A DNA stretch of 64,000 nucleotides from Marinobacter sp. MDS2 (GCF_030718085.1 NZ_JAVAJF010000001.1:124001-188000); one strand, 5' to 3'; positions 33,469-43,835 are shown, numbered from the stretch's first letter. A program made the numbers and translations. Notes: generated by a model not told the origin, from the sequence alone.

Positions 33469-34695
33469 CTAAAAACCAAAGGGCATCATAGGAAGATAGG
33501 CTACTCCCAAGACTTGAACCAAACCGGCAGCTGCACCGAAAAGACCACCCACCAGCATTAGCTGGAGCTCCTCTTCACGGAACGCCGGGCGCAGGATGTC
33601 CTGAAACTCTTCAGGCTTTAAGGCCTTCATTTGCTCGGATAGCACGGTGGCCACCGCTGGCGCCCGCTCTTTTTTAAAGTTCGGGTCGGAAAACACATCT
33701 TTTGTGGCAATCACGGCCTTATCGTTCATAACACGCTTCAAATCGGTATAGCCTTCGAGCCCGACGCTTACTTGAGCCGCCATTTTCAGCACCAGCGATT
33801 CGTCCAGCATCGGCCGGAGATGCTTCTGCAGAATGGCGCGAGTTCGACTGCCCTGCTCACCGTTCACCATCGCATCTGCGACCTGCTCTACCGTAATCAA
33901 CTCCTCCGCGACGAGTCTGGCCCAAACATCGCTGATTTCGTCCTGGCGACGCAAAAACAACCCCTGAACCTTCCAGAACAGAAATCGACGCGGCTTCAAC
34001 GGAGCAAAGATAAGATTAATGGCCAACCAGTTGGTTATAAAACCAATGAAGAACCCCCCCACAGGTAAAGCCCACGGCTCCGGATACCGAACCCAGAGCG
34101 GTAACAAAGCAGCCCCGAGCAAGGCGCCAATTAATGCACCGCGATTCACCACAGACCTCAGCTCCACCGCACCGGCTTCCTGGAAGATTCGGTTCATGAG
34201 ATCCGGGTGGGCTTGCAATTGACGACTTAACAGAGCTTTCAAGTCAACAAGGCTGTCGAGATCGTCACCGATATCATCAACCAACTCTTCGATCCGCGAA
34301 GGCAATTGCTCCCGGGCCCATCGATAGATTCGGGAGCGGACAAAAAGCGGCAGATTGTCCCAGAGTACGGGCTGAACTTCGTACATCATGGAGTCGATAT
34401 ACTCATCCAGCCTTGGAGAGACAAGATTAACCACGTGCTCGACGATTTTATGGGGTTCAAGCTTGCGGTAAACCGTATTCAGATCTCCAAACTGCTGCAG
34501 TGTTTGGTCGATACAAATGTGAGCCATTTTTTCCGCTTTGCGCGGTATTACACCCTGCCAACCGAGAAAGCCTATTCCAACAAACTGAACAGGATAGAAC
34601 GACATTTGTATGGCAAGCCAGTTAGTGACCCAACCGACAAACGCAGCCACTGCAGGCACCACTAGAAAAGAGTATTCAGACAAGCGCGACCCCAA
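33469..34695 (-). CDS. DUF445 family membrane protein
   Basis: A 408-residue protein with hydrophobic segments at both ends and in the middle (about 8-30, 190-235 and 383-405), the usual DUF445 layout. There is an internal repeat: FVGWVTNWLAIQMSFYPVQ near residue 18 and FIGFITNWLAINLIFAPLK near residue 220, suggesting an old duplication. A long helical cytoplasmic or periplasmic region lies between. Function unknown. It is convergent with tusE and has no operon partner. Confidence 0.85.
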   Translation of the reverse strand: MGSRLSEYSFLVVPAVAAFVGWVTNWLAIQMSFYPVQFVGIGFLGWQGVIPRKAEKMAHICIDQTLQQFGDLNTVYRKLEPHKIVEHVVNLVSPRLDEYIDSMMYEVQPVLWDNLPLFVRSRIYRWAREQLPSRIEELVDDIGDDLDSLVDLKALLSRQLQAHPDLMNRIFQEAGAVELRSVVNRGALIGALLGAALLPLWVRYPEPWALPVGGFFIGFITNWLAINLIFAPLKPRRFLFWKVQGLFLRRQDEISDVWARLVAEELITVEQVADAMVNGEQGSRTRAILQKHLRPMLDESLVLKMAAQVSVGLEGYTDLKRVMNDKAVIATKDVFSDPNFKKERAPAVATVLSEQMKALKPEEFQDILRPAFREEELQLMLVGGLFGAAAGLVQVLGVAYLPMMPFGF

Positions 34696-34836
34696 GCATC
34701 ATCCCCGCAGCCGTGCGGGTTATTGTTCGAGTTAAGCGGCACACTACCGCATTAAACATGTATTTATATGACAAATAATGAAGCAGCCATGCGCCGGGCA
34801 CATTGGCCGCATTGCCAGCCAGAAGGCGTGATACCG

Positions 34837-34864
34837 GCAGGAGGCGGCAAACACCGCCACCTGC
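34837..34864 (-). terminator. Hairpin after nfuA
   Basis: Eleven-base arms GCAGGAGGCGG/CCGCCACCTGC with one A-A mismatch and a 6-base loop, 35 bases beyond the nfuA stop. No T-run, so terminator function is uncertain. Confidence 0.4.
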
Positions 34865-34898
34865 TCAAGGAGGGAAACGCGACTACGCGGGGCAGGAA

Positions 34899-35486
34899 TT
34901 ACTGGTAATAAGCGTTTTCAGTCTGCGTATGATCCGTTACGTCACGAACAGCCGTGATTTCTGGCACACGTTCTTTCAGCGTTTTCTCGACACCCTGCTT
35001 CAGGGTGAGGCTGACGGCAGAGCAGCCTTGGCAGCCGCCACCAAAACGAAGCACGGCTACGGATTCATCAACGATCTCGACCAAAGACACGTCACCACCA
35101 TGAGCCGCCAGGTTTGGATTGATTTCGGATGCGAGTACGTACTGAACGCGCTCCGGCAGCGGCGCATCGTCAGAAACCTGCGGAACCTTCGCGTTCGGCG
35201 CTTTGATGGTCAGCTGTCCGCCCATCTGGTCTTTCGAGTAATCCACGAAAGCATCTTCCAAAAACGGTACAGAGTTGTGATCCAGATACAGCATGAATTT
35301 TTCCAGATCTTTCGCTTCGTCCGTCGGCACCACTTCGTTTGGCGGACAATAAGCCAAACACGTTTCCGCATTTCGGGTACCCGGCTGGGTTACAAAGATA
35401 CGAACCCCCATGCCTTCGACATCCTGTTTTTCAATCAAGCTTGCGAGATAATCTCGTGCGGAATCAGTCACAGTTACCACGGCCAT
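34899..35486 (-). CDS. nfuA: Fe-S cluster carrier NfuA
   Basis: A 195-residue Fe-S carrier with an N-terminal A-type-like domain (about 1-100) that lacks the cluster cysteines of true A-type proteins, and a C-terminal Nfu domain with the cluster motif GGGCQGCS (CX2C) near residues 148-155. NfuA delivers 4Fe-4S clusters to apoproteins, which here could include LipA-type enzymes, the radical SAM protein or CysI (inference). It is divergent from metH with 241 bases between starts. Confidence 0.95.
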   Translation of the reverse strand: MAVVTVTDSARDYLASLIEKQDVEGMGVRIFVTQPGTRNAETCLAYCPPNEVVPTDEAKDLEKFMLYLDHNSVPFLEDAFVDYSKDQMGGQLTIKAPNAKVPQVSDDAPLPERVQYVLASEINPNLAAHGGDVSLVEIVDESVAVLRFGGGCQGCSAVSLTLKQGVEKTLKERVPEITAVRDVTDHTQTENAYYQ

Positions 35487-35646
35487 GCTTCCTACCTGTT
35501 TTCAAATGTAGCTTCCATTTTAAGAGACTTGGATCAAAGTTGAAAGACCAAGTAAAACAGTCAAGCATTCCTGAGGTAACTAGTTTCCCGTATTTGCGCC
35601 GTCTTCACTCCTAATTTTCAGTCACTTGATAATGATCATCTGTACT

Positions 35647-35675
35647 AAGACCTTCTGTTGCATTTTTGCTATGAT
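35647..35675 (+). promoter_or_regulatory. Likely metH promoter with extended -10
   Basis: TGC-TATGAT gives an extended -10 (TATGAT at 35670-35675); 17 bases upstream AAGACC is a poor -35. No cobalamin or SAM riboswitch is apparent in the 241-base region. Confidence 0.45.
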
Positions 35676-35727
35676 CCCGCCGCACTACCTTTATTAGATG
35701 TTATTCATGACTCCGGAAGATTTACCT

Positions 35728-38700
35728 ATGACCGATCGCAGCAGCCGTCTGGAACAGCTCCATCTCGCCCTTAAAGAACGCATTCTGGTTCTCGATGGCG
35801 CCATGGGTACCATGATCCAGAACCAGAAACTGGATGAAGCCGACTTTCGAGGCGATCGGTTCAAAGACTTTGCCCACGATGTGCAGGGCAACAACGACCT
35901 GCTGAACCTGACCCAGCCCGCCCTGCTCCGCAATATCCACGCGGAATACCTGGACGCGGGCGCAGACATCATTGAGACGAACACATTCAACTCGACGCAA
36001 TTGTCTCAAGCGGATTACGGCATGGAGTCACTGGCGCGCGAGCTGAATGTCGAATCGGCAAAAATTGCGCGTCAGATCGCCGACGAATACACGAAGAAAA
36101 CCCCGAACAAACCTCGATTTGTCGCCGGTGCGGTGGGCCCTACATCACGCACAGCATCTTTGTCACCAGACGTAAACAACCCCGGCTTCCGTAACGTCGA
36201 CTTCCAGACCCTGGTCGATAATTACTACGAAGCGGTATCCGGTCTGGTTGAAGGCGGTTCCGACATTATCCTGATCGAAACCATCTTCGACACCCTGAAC
36301 GCTAAGGCCGCCATTTACGCCACTCAACAGTTTTTCGAAGACAGCGGCATCGAACTGCCGATCATGATCTCCGGCACCATTACCGATGCCTCTGGCCGAA
36401 CCTTGTCCGGCCAGACCACCGAGGCATTTTACAACTCGATTGCCCACGCCAAACCGATCTCCGTCGGCCTTAACTGCGCTTTGGGTGCAGACGCATTGCG
36501 GCCATATGTCGAAGAGCTGGCCAACAAGGCCGAAACCTATGTATCGGCCCACCCCAACGCAGGTCTGCCGAACGAGTTTGGTGAATACGATCAAACCCCG
36601 GAAGAGATGGCAGAGATCATCGAAGGTTTCGCCCGGGATGGCTTCCTGAACATCATCGGCGGATGCTGTGGCTCCAGCCCCGAACACATCGAAGCCATTG
36701 TAAACGCAGTCGCTAAATACCCAGCCCGAAAAATACCGGACCGCCCGAAGTCATTGCGCCTGTCAGGCCTGGAGCCGTTTACAGGTGACGAAAACACTCT
36801 GTTCATCAACGTCGGTGAACGCACCAACGTTACCGGCTCTAAACGCTTCCTGCGCCTGATCAAAGAAGAACAATACGAAGAAGCTTTGAGTGTTGCGCGA
36901 GACCAGGTTGAAAACGGTGCTCAAATCATCGATATCAACATGGATGAAGGCATGCTGGATTCAAAGGAAGTGATGGTAACTTTCCTGAACCTGGTGGCCT
37001 CGGAGCCTGACATCTCCCGCGTCCCCATCATGATCGACTCCTCCAAGTGGGAGGTTATTGAAGCTGGCCTGCGCTGCATTCAAGGTAAAGCGGTGGTCAA
37101 CTCCATCAGTCTGAAAGAAGGCGAAGAAAACTTTATCAAGCAAGCTCGTGCTTGCATGCGTTACGGCGCCGCGGTCGTGGTCATGGCGTTTGACGAAGAT
37201 GGCCAGGCCGATACCTTCGAGCGGAAAACAGAGATCTGTAAGCGCTCATACGACACCTTGGTCGGCATTGGTTTCAACCCGGGTGACATCATTTTCGACC
37301 CCAACATCTTTGCAATTGCAACCGGCATCGAAGAACACAACAACTACGCCGTGGACTTCATCAACGCCACGCGCTGGATTCGAGAGAACCTGCCCCACGC
37401 GTCCATTTCCGGCGGCGTGAGTAACGTTTCGTTCTCTTTCCGCGGTAACGATGCGGTACGTGAGGCCATCCACTCGGTGTTCCTGTACCACGCCATCAAA
37501 GCTGGCATGAACATGGGCATCGTGAACCCCGGACAATTGGTGATTTACGACGAGATCGAGCCGGGCTTGAAGGAACTCGTGGAAGACGTGGTTCTTAACC
37601 GACGTGAAGATTCCACCGACCGATTGCTTGAAGCCGCGGAAAAGTTCAAAAGCAAAGGCGGGAAGACGCAAGAAGAAGATCTTGCGTGGCGAGAACTGCC
37701 TGTTCAAAAACGCCTCGAGCACGCTCTGGTCAAAGGTATTACCAGTTACATCATCGAAGACACCGAAGCTTGCCGCCTTGAGGCCGACCGCCCAATCCAT
37801 GTCATTGAAGGTCCTCTCATGGATGGCATGAACGTAGTGGGCGATCTGTTTGGCGACGGTAAGATGTTCCTGCCACAAGTGGTCAAAAGCGCGCGGGTAA
37901 TGAAGCAGGCCGTAGCTCACCTGATTCCCTTTATCGAGGCGGAAAAAGACGAAAACCAGCAGGCCAAAGGTAAGATCCTGATGGCCACGGTTAAAGGCGA
38001 CGTTCACGACATTGGCAAGAACATCGTCGGCGTGGTTCTGCAGTGTAATAACTACGAGGTGATCGACCTGGGCGTCATGGTGCCCTGTGAAAAGATTCTG
38101 GAAACCGCCAAAAAAGAGAACGTAGACATCATCGGCTTGAGCGGCTTGATTACCCCGTCCCTGGACGAGATGGTCCACGTCGCTCGGGAAATGCAGCGAT
38201 TGGATTTCCATCTGCCTCTGATGATTGGTGGCGCCACCACGTCTAAAGCGCACACTGCCGTGAAAATTGAGCCGCACTATAAAAACGACATCGCTCTGTA
38301 TGTTTCTGATGCGTCTCGCTGCGTAAACGTTGCGTCACAACTGCTCAGCAAAACCGCAAAGCCTGCACTCGTTGAAGCGGCACGAAAAGAATATGAAGAA
38401 GTACGTGAGCGGCGCAAGAACCGTGGCGACCGTACCAAGCTCGTTTCGCTGGCCGAGGCCCGTGCTCGAGCGCCTGAGATTGACTTCGAGAACTATGAGC
38501 CACCCCGCCCGAAGTTCACAGGCGTGCGCGTTTTTGACGATTACGATCTGGCCGAGCTCGTTGACTACATTGACTGGACCCCATTCTTTATCGCATGGGA
38601 CATTTCCGGAAAGTATCCGGCCATTTTCGACGATCCAAAACGAGGCGAAGCCGCAAAAACCCTGTTTGACGACGCTCAGGCTATCCTTAAGCAGATGATC

Positions 38701-39426
38701 GAAGAGAAGCGTGTCACTGCGCGAGCCGTGGTTGGCTTCTGGCCCGCAAGTCGCCGGGGTGACGACATTGTGGTCTATACCGATGAGTCGCGCGCCGAAG
38801 AGCTAACTACCCTGCACCACTTGCGCCAACAGGATGACAAGGCACCCGGAAAGCCGATGATGGCCCTATCCGACTTTGTTGCACCGGAAGACTCTCACAA
38901 ACAGGATTATGTTGGCGGGTTTGCCGTGACAACCGGCATTGGCGCCGATGAGTACTCCAAGGAGTACAAAGACAAGAACGACGACTACAACGCGATCATG
39001 GTGCAGGCCTTGGCCGACCGCCTGGCGGAAGCCTTTGCTGAACGCATGCACGAGCGCGTTCGTAAAGAGTTCTGGGGCTACGCCAATGAAGAGCAAATGG
39101 CTAACGAAGATCTGATCAAAGAACGCTACCGTGGCATTCGCCCTGCTCCCGGTTATCCGGCCTGCCCGGACCATACCGAGAAAGCAACATTGTTCAAATT
39201 GCTGGAAGCAACGGACAACATCGAGCTTGAACTGACCGAACACTTCGCCATGTACCCCACCGCGGCAGTCTCCGGCTGGTACTTTGCTCACCCTGAGTCG
39301 AAGTACTTTCCGATAGGCAGAATTGGCGTTGACCAGGTTGAAGACTATGCTGAGCGTAAAGGCCTTTCGAAAGCCGAAGCGGAACGCTGGCTGATGCCCA
39401 GCTTGGCGTACGATCCTGCAGAATAG
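35728..39426 (+). CDS. metH: Cobalamin-dependent methionine synthase
   Basis: Transfers methyl from methyltetrahydrofolate to homocysteine through cobalamin. From ATG 35728 (GGAAG eight bases upstream) it has 1232 residues: homocysteine domain with zinc Cys in GLNCALG and GGCCGSS (about 1-330), folate domain (about 350-630), cobalamin cap and binding domains with DVHDIG, whose axial His is residue 760, and a C-terminal activation domain with [15 protein letters not shown]. In-frame ATGs at 35698 and 35707 are less likely starts. A terminator overlaps the next gene. Confidence 0.95.
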   Translation: MTDRSSRLEQLHLALKERILVLDGAMGTMIQNQKLDEADFRGDRFKDFAHDVQGNNDLLNLTQPALLRNIHAEYLDAGADIIETNTFNSTQLSQADYGMESLARELNVESAKIARQIADEYTKKTPNKPRFVAGAVGPTSRTASLSPDVNNPGFRNVDFQTLVDNYYEAVSGLVEGGSDIILIETIFDTLNAKAAIYATQQFFEDSGIELPIMISGTITDASGRTLSGQTTEAFYNSIAHAKPISVGLNCALGADALRPYVEELANKAETYVSAHPNAGLPNEFGEYDQTPEEMAEIIEGFARDGFLNIIGGCCGSSPEHIEAIVNAVAKYPARKIPDRPKSLRLSGLEPFTGDENTLFINVGERTNVTGSKRFLRLIKEEQYEEALSVARDQVENGAQIIDINMDEGMLDSKEVMVTFLNLVASEPDISRVPIMIDSSKWEVIEAGLRCIQGKAVVNSISLKEGEENFIKQARACMRYGAAVVVMAFDEDGQADTFERKTEICKRSYDTLVGIGFNPGDIIFDPNIFAIATGIEEHNNYAVDFINATRWIRENLPHASISGGVSNVSFSFRGNDAVREAIHSVFLYHAIKAGMNMGIVNPGQLVIYDEIEPGLKELVEDVVLNRREDSTDRLLEAAEKFKSKGGKTQEEDLAWRELPVQKRLEHALVKGITSYIIEDTEACRLEADRPIHVIEGPLMDGMNVVGDLFGDGKMFLPQVVKSARVMKQAVAHLIPFIEAEKDENQQAKGKILMATVKGDVHDIGKNIVGVVLQCNNYEVIDLGVMVPCEKILETAKKENVDIIGLSGLITPSLDEMVHVAREMQRLDFHLPLMIGGATTSKAHTAVKIEPHYKNDIALYVSDASRCVNVASQLLSKTAKPALVEAARKEYEEVRERRKNRGDRTKLVSLAEARARAPEIDFENYEPPRPKFTGVRVFDDYDLAELVDYIDWTPFFIAWDISGKYPAIFDDPKRGEAAKTLFDDAQAILKQMIEEKRVTARAVVGFWPASRRGDDIVVYTDESRAEELTTLHHLRQQDDKAPGKPMMALSDFVAPEDSHKQDYVGGFAVTTGIGADEYSKEYKDKNDDYNAIMVQALADRLAEAFAERMHERVRKEFWGYANEEQMANEDLIKERYRGIRPAPGYPACPDHTEKATLFKLLEATDNIELELTEHFAMYPTAAVSGWYFAHPESKYFPIGRIGVDQVEDYAERKGLSKAEAERWLMPSLAYDPAE

Positions 39427-39440
39427 TTCAGGAATCTCAC

Positions 39441-39683
39441 ATGACCAACGTTGCTAACAACAAGAACAAATACAGCGAAAATGAAAAACCCCGGTCGCCG
39501 GGGGTTTTGAAAATCACTCAAAGCATTCTCGCCGGTGCGTTTGGTGTTCAATCAGAAAAACACCGGCAAGAAGACTTTTCCAGTCACAGCCCTGCACCTT
39601 TTATTATCGCAGGCCTGATCTTTACCGGCCTTTTTGTGGGCGGTCTGATTCTGCTCGTCAACCTGGTGCTATCTGGTCAGTAG
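39441..39683 (+). CDS. DUF2970 family small membrane protein
   Basis: An 80-residue protein with a DUF2970 core: ITQSILAGAFGVQSEKHRQEDF followed by a single membrane helix (about 54-77, FIIAGLIFTGLFVGGLILLVNLVL). Function unknown. The first 22 residues are hydrophilic and their codons contain the terminator of metH; a TTG at 39507 preceded by GGGGG would start just after the hairpin and retain the whole core, so the true start is open. It ends 3 bases from a convergent 34-residue gene. Confidence 0.8.
   Translation: MTNVANNKNKYSENEKPRSPGVLKITQSILAGAFGVQSEKHRQEDFSSHSPAPFIIAGLIFTGLFVGGLILLVNLVLSGQ
39485..39508 (+). terminator. metH terminator embedded in the DUF2970 gene
   Basis: AAAACCCCGG-TCG-CCGGGGGTTTT, a strong GC stem with one bulged G and T-run, 59 bases past the metH stop and inside the annotated DUF2970 frame. 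Confidence 0.65.
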
Positions 39684-39686
39684 GAT

Positions 39687-39791
39687 TTATTGGCCAGACA
39701 CCCACAGAACTGCGAATCCCACCACAAGTAGAACCAAGGCAATAGCGGCCATGGAATCTACGACACTGTCGGAACGTTCTGACTGCTTCAT
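39687..39791 (-). CDS. 34-residue single-span membrane protein
   Basis: A short frame reading MKQSERSDSVVDSMAAIALV and then a hydrophobic stretch ending VLWVSGQ. One membrane helix covers about residues 14-31, with a charged N-terminus. A good ribosome site (TGAGG) lies 5 bases before ATG. It is convergent with DUF2970 (3 bases between stops) and divergent from cysI. Such proteins are often missed by gene finders. No homologue is known to me; a regulator of a membrane complex would be typical. Confidence 0.6.
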   Translation of the reverse strand: MKQSERSDSVVDSMAAIALVLLVVGFAVLWVSGQ

Positions 39792-40029
39792 GCGGACCTC
39801 ACTCGTATAACGTCATTGTTTTTATCAAGTTGCTGCTGAAATTAAAGCAGATAACTGACATTCGTCCAGCCCGCTCGTAGCCCTTATCACCTGAATCGAT
39901 AAAGATATTTTGAAATAATCGTTTTGAGAATAAAAACTCGCTGGTATCCTTCGCATCAGGAATAAGGCGCAATGAAAAATTGCCGTCATAACTATTAGCT
40001 TCTGATGTTAGCAGGCAGGACGTTCCACT

Positions 40030-41682
40030 ATGTACGTTTACGATGAACACGACCGACAAATTGCCGCAGAGCGCGTCGCCCAGTTTCGGGACCAAACCGA
40101 ACGCGCCTTGGCGGGCGAACTTTCCGAAGAGGAATTTCTGCCTCTTCGCTTGCAGAACGGTCTCTATGTCCAACGCCTAGCACCCATGCTGCGTATCTGC
40201 GTACCCTACGGCATGCTCCGTTCCGAGCAGTTACGGCGTTTAGCCCGAGTGACCCGTGACTACGACAAAGGCTATGCCCACGTCACCACCCGGACCAATA
40301 TTCAGCTGAACTGGCCGCGCTTGGAAGATGTACCTGACATTCTTGCCGAGCTGGCCGAAGTTGAAATGCACGCCAACCAGACCAGCGGTAACTGCATTCG
40401 CAACACCACCACAGACCAGTTTTCCGGCGTGCAGAAAGACGAAATCGCAGACCCGCGCCCGTACTGCGAGATTATCCGCCAGTGGTCAACTTTCCATCCG
40501 GAATTTGCGTTCCTGCCTCGTAAGTTCAAAATCGCGGTAAACGCGTCGGAGCATACCGACCGTGCAGCGATTCAGGTCCACGACATTGGCTTGCAAATGG
40601 TTCGCAAAGATCAAGGCGAACTGGGCTTCCGAGTTCACGTAGGCGGCGGCTTGGGCCGCACTCCCATGGTCGGCCCTGTAATCCGTGAATTCTTGCCGGA
40701 ACTCGATCTTCTTACGTATTTGGAAGCCGTCGTTCGGGTATACAACCGCTACGGCCGTCGGGATAACAAATTCAAAGCGCGCATCAAGATCTTGGTAAAA
40801 GCTTTGAGCCCGGCAACCTTCGCCGAGAAAGTCGAAGCCGAATGGGAACAAATCAAGAACTCCCCGACTCGCCTTACCTTCGAAGAGATTGACCGTGTTA
40901 AGGGTTACTTCACCGAGCCCGCTTATGAAAGCCTGCAAGACGCCACCGATACATTGAGCCAGCAACGATTCGAGAACAAAGAGTTCGATCGCTGGCTGAC
41001 CCATAACGTAGGCGAGCACAAAAAGCCAGGCTACGCCATCGTCACTCTGACCCTCAAGAAAACCGGCACACCACCGGGTGATTTGACCGACCGTCAACTT
41101 GAGCAGATTGCCGACCTGGCAGATGAATACAGTTTCGGTGAAGCACGCGCCACCCACGAACAGAACATGGTGCTGGCCGATGTGCGCCAAGACCGCTTAT
41201 TTGAACTTTGGCAGTCAATCACAGGCATGGGCTTTGCCACCGCCAATCTGAACACACTGACCGACATGATTTGCTGCCCGGGTGGCGATTACTGCGCACT
41301 GGCAAACGCAAAGTCTATTCCAGTTGCTGATGCCATCCAGCGCCAGTTTGATGATCTGGATTATCTCTACGATCTGGGTCCTATTGATTTGAACATCTCT
41401 GGCTGCATGAACGCCTGTGGACATCACCACGTGGGCCACATTGGCATCCTGGGTGTCGATAAGAAAGGTGCCGAGTTCTACCAGGTAAGCTTGGGCGGCT
41501 CATCCCAGCATGATGCAAATATCGGTAAGATTCTTGGGCCGTCGTTTGCCCGGGAAGACATGCCGGCCGTTGTTTCAAAGATCATTGATGTGTTCGTTGA
41601 GAACCGGACTGAAGAAGAGACTTTCCTGGACACCTATCGCCGGGTTGGTTTGAAGCCATTCAAGGAGCGGGTTTATGCCTGA
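40030..41682 (+). CDS. cysI: Sulfite reductase hemoprotein (nitrite/sulfite reductase family)
   Basis: Siroheme and 4Fe-4S enzyme reducing sulfite to sulfide for cysteine synthesis. The 550 residues carry two half-repeats; the cluster cysteines are C416 and C422 (CPGGDYC) and C459 and C463 (CMNAC). HVTTRTNIQLNWP and QTSGNCIRNTTTD are siroheme-binding blocks. There is no cysJ flavoprotein nearby, so electrons come from elsewhere; the partner DUF934 gene overlaps it by 8 bases. This Pseudomonas-type enzyme is distinct from E. coli CysIJ. Cobalamin-type methylase cobA at 60.6 kb makes its siroheme. Confidence 0.9.
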   Translation: MYVYDEHDRQIAAERVAQFRDQTERALAGELSEEEFLPLRLQNGLYVQRLAPMLRICVPYGMLRSEQLRRLARVTRDYDKGYAHVTTRTNIQLNWPRLEDVPDILAELAEVEMHANQTSGNCIRNTTTDQFSGVQKDEIADPRPYCEIIRQWSTFHPEFAFLPRKFKIAVNASEHTDRAAIQVHDIGLQMVRKDQGELGFRVHVGGGLGRTPMVGPVIREFLPELDLLTYLEAVVRVYNRYGRRDNKFKARIKILVKALSPATFAEKVEAEWEQIKNSPTRLTFEEIDRVKGYFTEPAYESLQDATDTLSQQRFENKEFDRWLTHNVGEHKKPGYAIVTLTLKKTGTPPGDLTDRQLEQIADLADEYSFGEARATHEQNMVLADVRQDRLFELWQSITGMGFATANLNTLTDMICCPGGDYCALANAKSIPVADAIQRQFDDLDYLYDLGPIDLNISGCMNACGHHHVGHIGILGVDKKGAEFYQVSLGGSSQHDANIGKILGPSFAREDMPAVVSKIIDVFVENRTEEETFLDTYRRVGLKPFKERVYA

Positions 41683-42181
41683 TGTTATTGCCGCTGACGG
41701 CACTATTCGTAACGATAACTGGGTAGTGGTTGCCCGCCCCGCCGAAGGCGACTCTCTGGATATCCCGGAGGGCCAGCCGGCGCTGATTCCCGCTGATCTG
41801 TGGCTAGCAGGCTACGAGCATTTCGCGGGTCGTGCTGATATAGGCGTTTGGTTCGACAGTCATGACGAACCGGAACTTCTGGAAGGGAAGGTAAATGAAC
41901 TGCCGTTGATTGCAGTGAACTTTCCTCGTTTCGTCGATGGCCGTGGTTACAGCATTGGCCGCCTACTGCGCCAGCGCTTCGGCTATACGGGTGAATTGCG
42001 AGCAATCGGTGACGTACTGCTGGACCAGCTTCAGTTCATGAAACGCTGCGGGTTTGATTCTTATGTGCTTCGCGCAGACAAGGATATTACCAAGGCCGCA
42101 CGTTGCCTGAACTTCTTCTCTGAGACCTATCAGGCCGCGGTGGATAACGATGTACCACTGTTTCGCCGCCGGGTGTCTTAA
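41675..42181 (+). CDS. DUF934 protein, sulfite-reduction partner
   Basis: A 168-residue soluble protein of the DUF934 family, always linked to cysI in Pseudomonas-like genomes. Conserved features are LWLAGYEHFAGRADIGVWFD, LPLIAVNFPRFVDGRGYSIGRLLRQR and GDVLLDQLQFMKRCGFDSY. The start overlaps the end of cysI, pointing to coupled translation. Likely role: assembly or electron delivery for CysI (inference); no cofactor motif is evident. Confidence 0.9.
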   Translation: MPDVIAADGTIRNDNWVVVARPAEGDSLDIPEGQPALIPADLWLAGYEHFAGRADIGVWFDSHDEPELLEGKVNELPLIAVNFPRFVDGRGYSIGRLLRQRFGYTGELRAIGDVLLDQLQFMKRCGFDSYVLRADKDITKAARCLNFFSETYQAAVDNDVPLFRRRVS

Positions 42182-42191
42182 TCTGTAAGCA

Positions 42192-42229
42192 GTCAGCAGG
42201 TGCCAACGAAATAGTTGGCACCTGCTGAC
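42192..42229. terminator. 16-bp perfect hairpin between DUF934 and sohB
   Basis: GTCAGCAGGTGCCAAC-GAAATA-GTTGGCACCTGCTGAC lies between convergent genes. It has no T-run on either side, yet the stem is long and perfect. Likely a bidirectional barrier or mRNA 3' end. Confidence 0.5.
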
Positions 42230-42237
42230 CCCGCCTG

Positions 42238-43290
42238 CTATTGAATTTTCTGATTCCTGAAGGCACTCAAGACCTTCCACACTGAGCGCTCCAGCGCTGT
42301 GCTGGTCGCAATGCCGATCTTCTCAGCCAACGTTCGCTTTTGCTGGAACGATACCGACACCACTTCTCCACGATCACAGGCCTCGATGAGGTATTCATCA
42401 GAGGTTTTGATGTGGTCAATCAGTTTTACGTCCAAAGCCCGCTTGCCGAACCAGATATCGCCATTCGCGACGGCCTTGATATCAAGATCCGGCCTGCGCT
42501 CACTGACATACTCTTTAAACAGGCCATGGGTATCTTCCAGATCTTCAAGGAATTTCTGCCGACCCTTTTCAGTGTTTTCACCAAACATGGTGAGCGTGCG
42601 CTTATGCTCACCTGCGGTCAGGACTTCAAAATCGACGTTATTTTTCTCGAGCAAACGATGAAAGTTCGGCAGTTGGGCAACAACACCGATTGAGCCGATC
42701 ACCGCAAACGGCGATGCAAGGATTTTGTCAGCCACGCAAGCCATCATGTAACCGCCGCTGGCCGCCACTTTATCAACGCACGCGGTCAGTGGCACGCCTT
42801 TGCTCCGGATACGGTCCAATTGGGCCGATGCCAGGCCATACGCATGAACAAGGCCGCCACCACTCTCGAGGCGGACCACAACTTCGTCTTTTTCCGGGTC
42901 TGCAACGCTCAGAACCGCGCTCACAGAGCGGCGCAGAGTGTCCGTGTCACTGGCTTTGATATCACCGTCGAAGTCGATAACGTAAATACGGGACTTTGGC
43001 TTGCTATCTTCTTCAGCTTTCGTTTTTGCCGCTTTTTTCTTCGCTTTTTCTTCTTTCTTCTTTTGTTTGCTCCAGGCTTTGTATTCGTCATCTGACATTA
43101 ACTTGGCCTGGATAGACTCTTTGAGGTTCCGGTATTTGTCGTTTAGGTTTCTGACCTTCAGCTCGCCTTCGTCGTCGTCCGAATCATTATGCTTACTTGC
43201 GGACACAATGACCGCGACCAGAATAATCGCAGCCACAACGAACGTTGCAACCTTTGCAAGGAACAAACCGTACTCACTAATAAATTCCAA
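42238..43290 (-). CDS. sohB: Inner-membrane S49 protease SohB
   Basis: A 350-residue signal-peptide-peptidase-like protease. One N-terminal membrane segment (about 8-31), an acidic then Lys-rich linker (EEKAKKKAAKTKAEE), and the S49 domain from about residue 100: catalytic Ser in AASGGYMMAC, and the Lys base probably in the later AGEHKRTLTMFG stretch. The GSIGVVAQLPNFHRLLEK block is typical of SohB. It faces the periplasm in E. coli. The gene is convergent with DUF934. Confidence 0.9.
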   Translation of the reverse strand: MEFISEYGLFLAKVATFVVAAIILVAVIVSASKHNDSDDDEGELKVRNLNDKYRNLKESIQAKLMSDDEYKAWSKQKKKEEKAKKKAAKTKAEEDSKPKSRIYVIDFDGDIKASDTDTLRRSVSAVLSVADPEKDEVVVRLESGGGLVHAYGLASAQLDRIRSKGVPLTACVDKVAASGGYMMACVADKILASPFAVIGSIGVVAQLPNFHRLLEKNNVDFEVLTAGEHKRTLTMFGENTEKGRQKFLEDLEDTHGLFKEYVSERRPDLDIKAVANGDIWFGKRALDVKLIDHIKTSDEYLIEACDRGEVVSVSFQQKRTLAEKIGIATSTALERSVWKVLSAFRNQKIQ

Positions 43291-43520
43291 AATGCATTCT
43301 CCAGTGCGCTTTATGCAAACCCCAGAGTGTACTCTGTCGCACCGTAACTGATAAGCCCGAACAAATTAAAACAAGCGTTCGATCAAGCTTGACATGATCC
43401 CTCTGTAACCATAAAGTCGAATACTGAGGTCGGCGATACCCAGCTACGACAGACTCAGTTCCGCTCGGGTTGTTGATCCGCCACGACAAGATATGACAAA
43501 CACTAAAAAGGGTATAACTA

Positions 43521-43835
43521 ATGTCTGTTGAACAGATTTTTGAGAAGCTGGAAAAGAACTTCAACGCAGACGCAGCACAGGGCTTGGACCTGGTGTTCCA
43601 GTTTGATATCGAAGACGACAAACCGTACAACCTGGAAATCAAAGACGGCTCTTGCAAGTTGAACGAAGGCACTCACGAAGATCCTTCTGTTACCCTGATC
43701 ATGAACTCCGAAACTCTGCAAGGCATCGTTTCTGGCGAAACTGACGGCATGCAAGCATTCATGGCTGGTCAGCTGCGCGCCGAAGGCGACATGATGCTGG
43801 CTACCAAGCTGGGTGAACTGTTCGACATGGGCTAA
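43521..43835 (+). CDS. SCP2 sterol-binding domain protein
   Basis: A 104-residue protein that consists only of an SCP2 domain: LVFQFDIEDDKPYNLEIKDGSCKL and PSVTLIMNSETLQGIVSGETDGMQAFMAGQLRAEGDMMLATKL. Domains of this type bind lipids or fatty acyl chains in a hydrophobic pocket; the bacterial ligand is unknown. It stands alone, with its own terminator, and could take part in acyl-lipid handling together with other lipid genes here (inference). Confidence 0.9.
   Translation: MSVEQIFEKLEKNFNADAAQGLDLVFQFDIEDDKPYNLEIKDGSCKLNEGTHEDPSVTLIMNSETLQGIVSGETDGMQAFMAGQLRAEGDMMLATKLGELFDMG

Noticed and set aside
35487..35727. Cobalamin or SAM riboswitch upstream of metH
   Set aside because: No B12-box or SAM-aptamer pattern is seen in the 241-base region; only a plain promoter with an extended -10.
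37246..38277. 343-codon open frame antisense to metH
   Set aside because: It mirrors highly conserved metH codons, has no family similarity or ribosome site, and reflects GC-biased third positions.
39792..40029. CysB-type binding sites upstream of cysI
   Set aside because: The AT-rich stretch near 39905-39945 looks suggestive, but CysB sites are too loose to call by eye.
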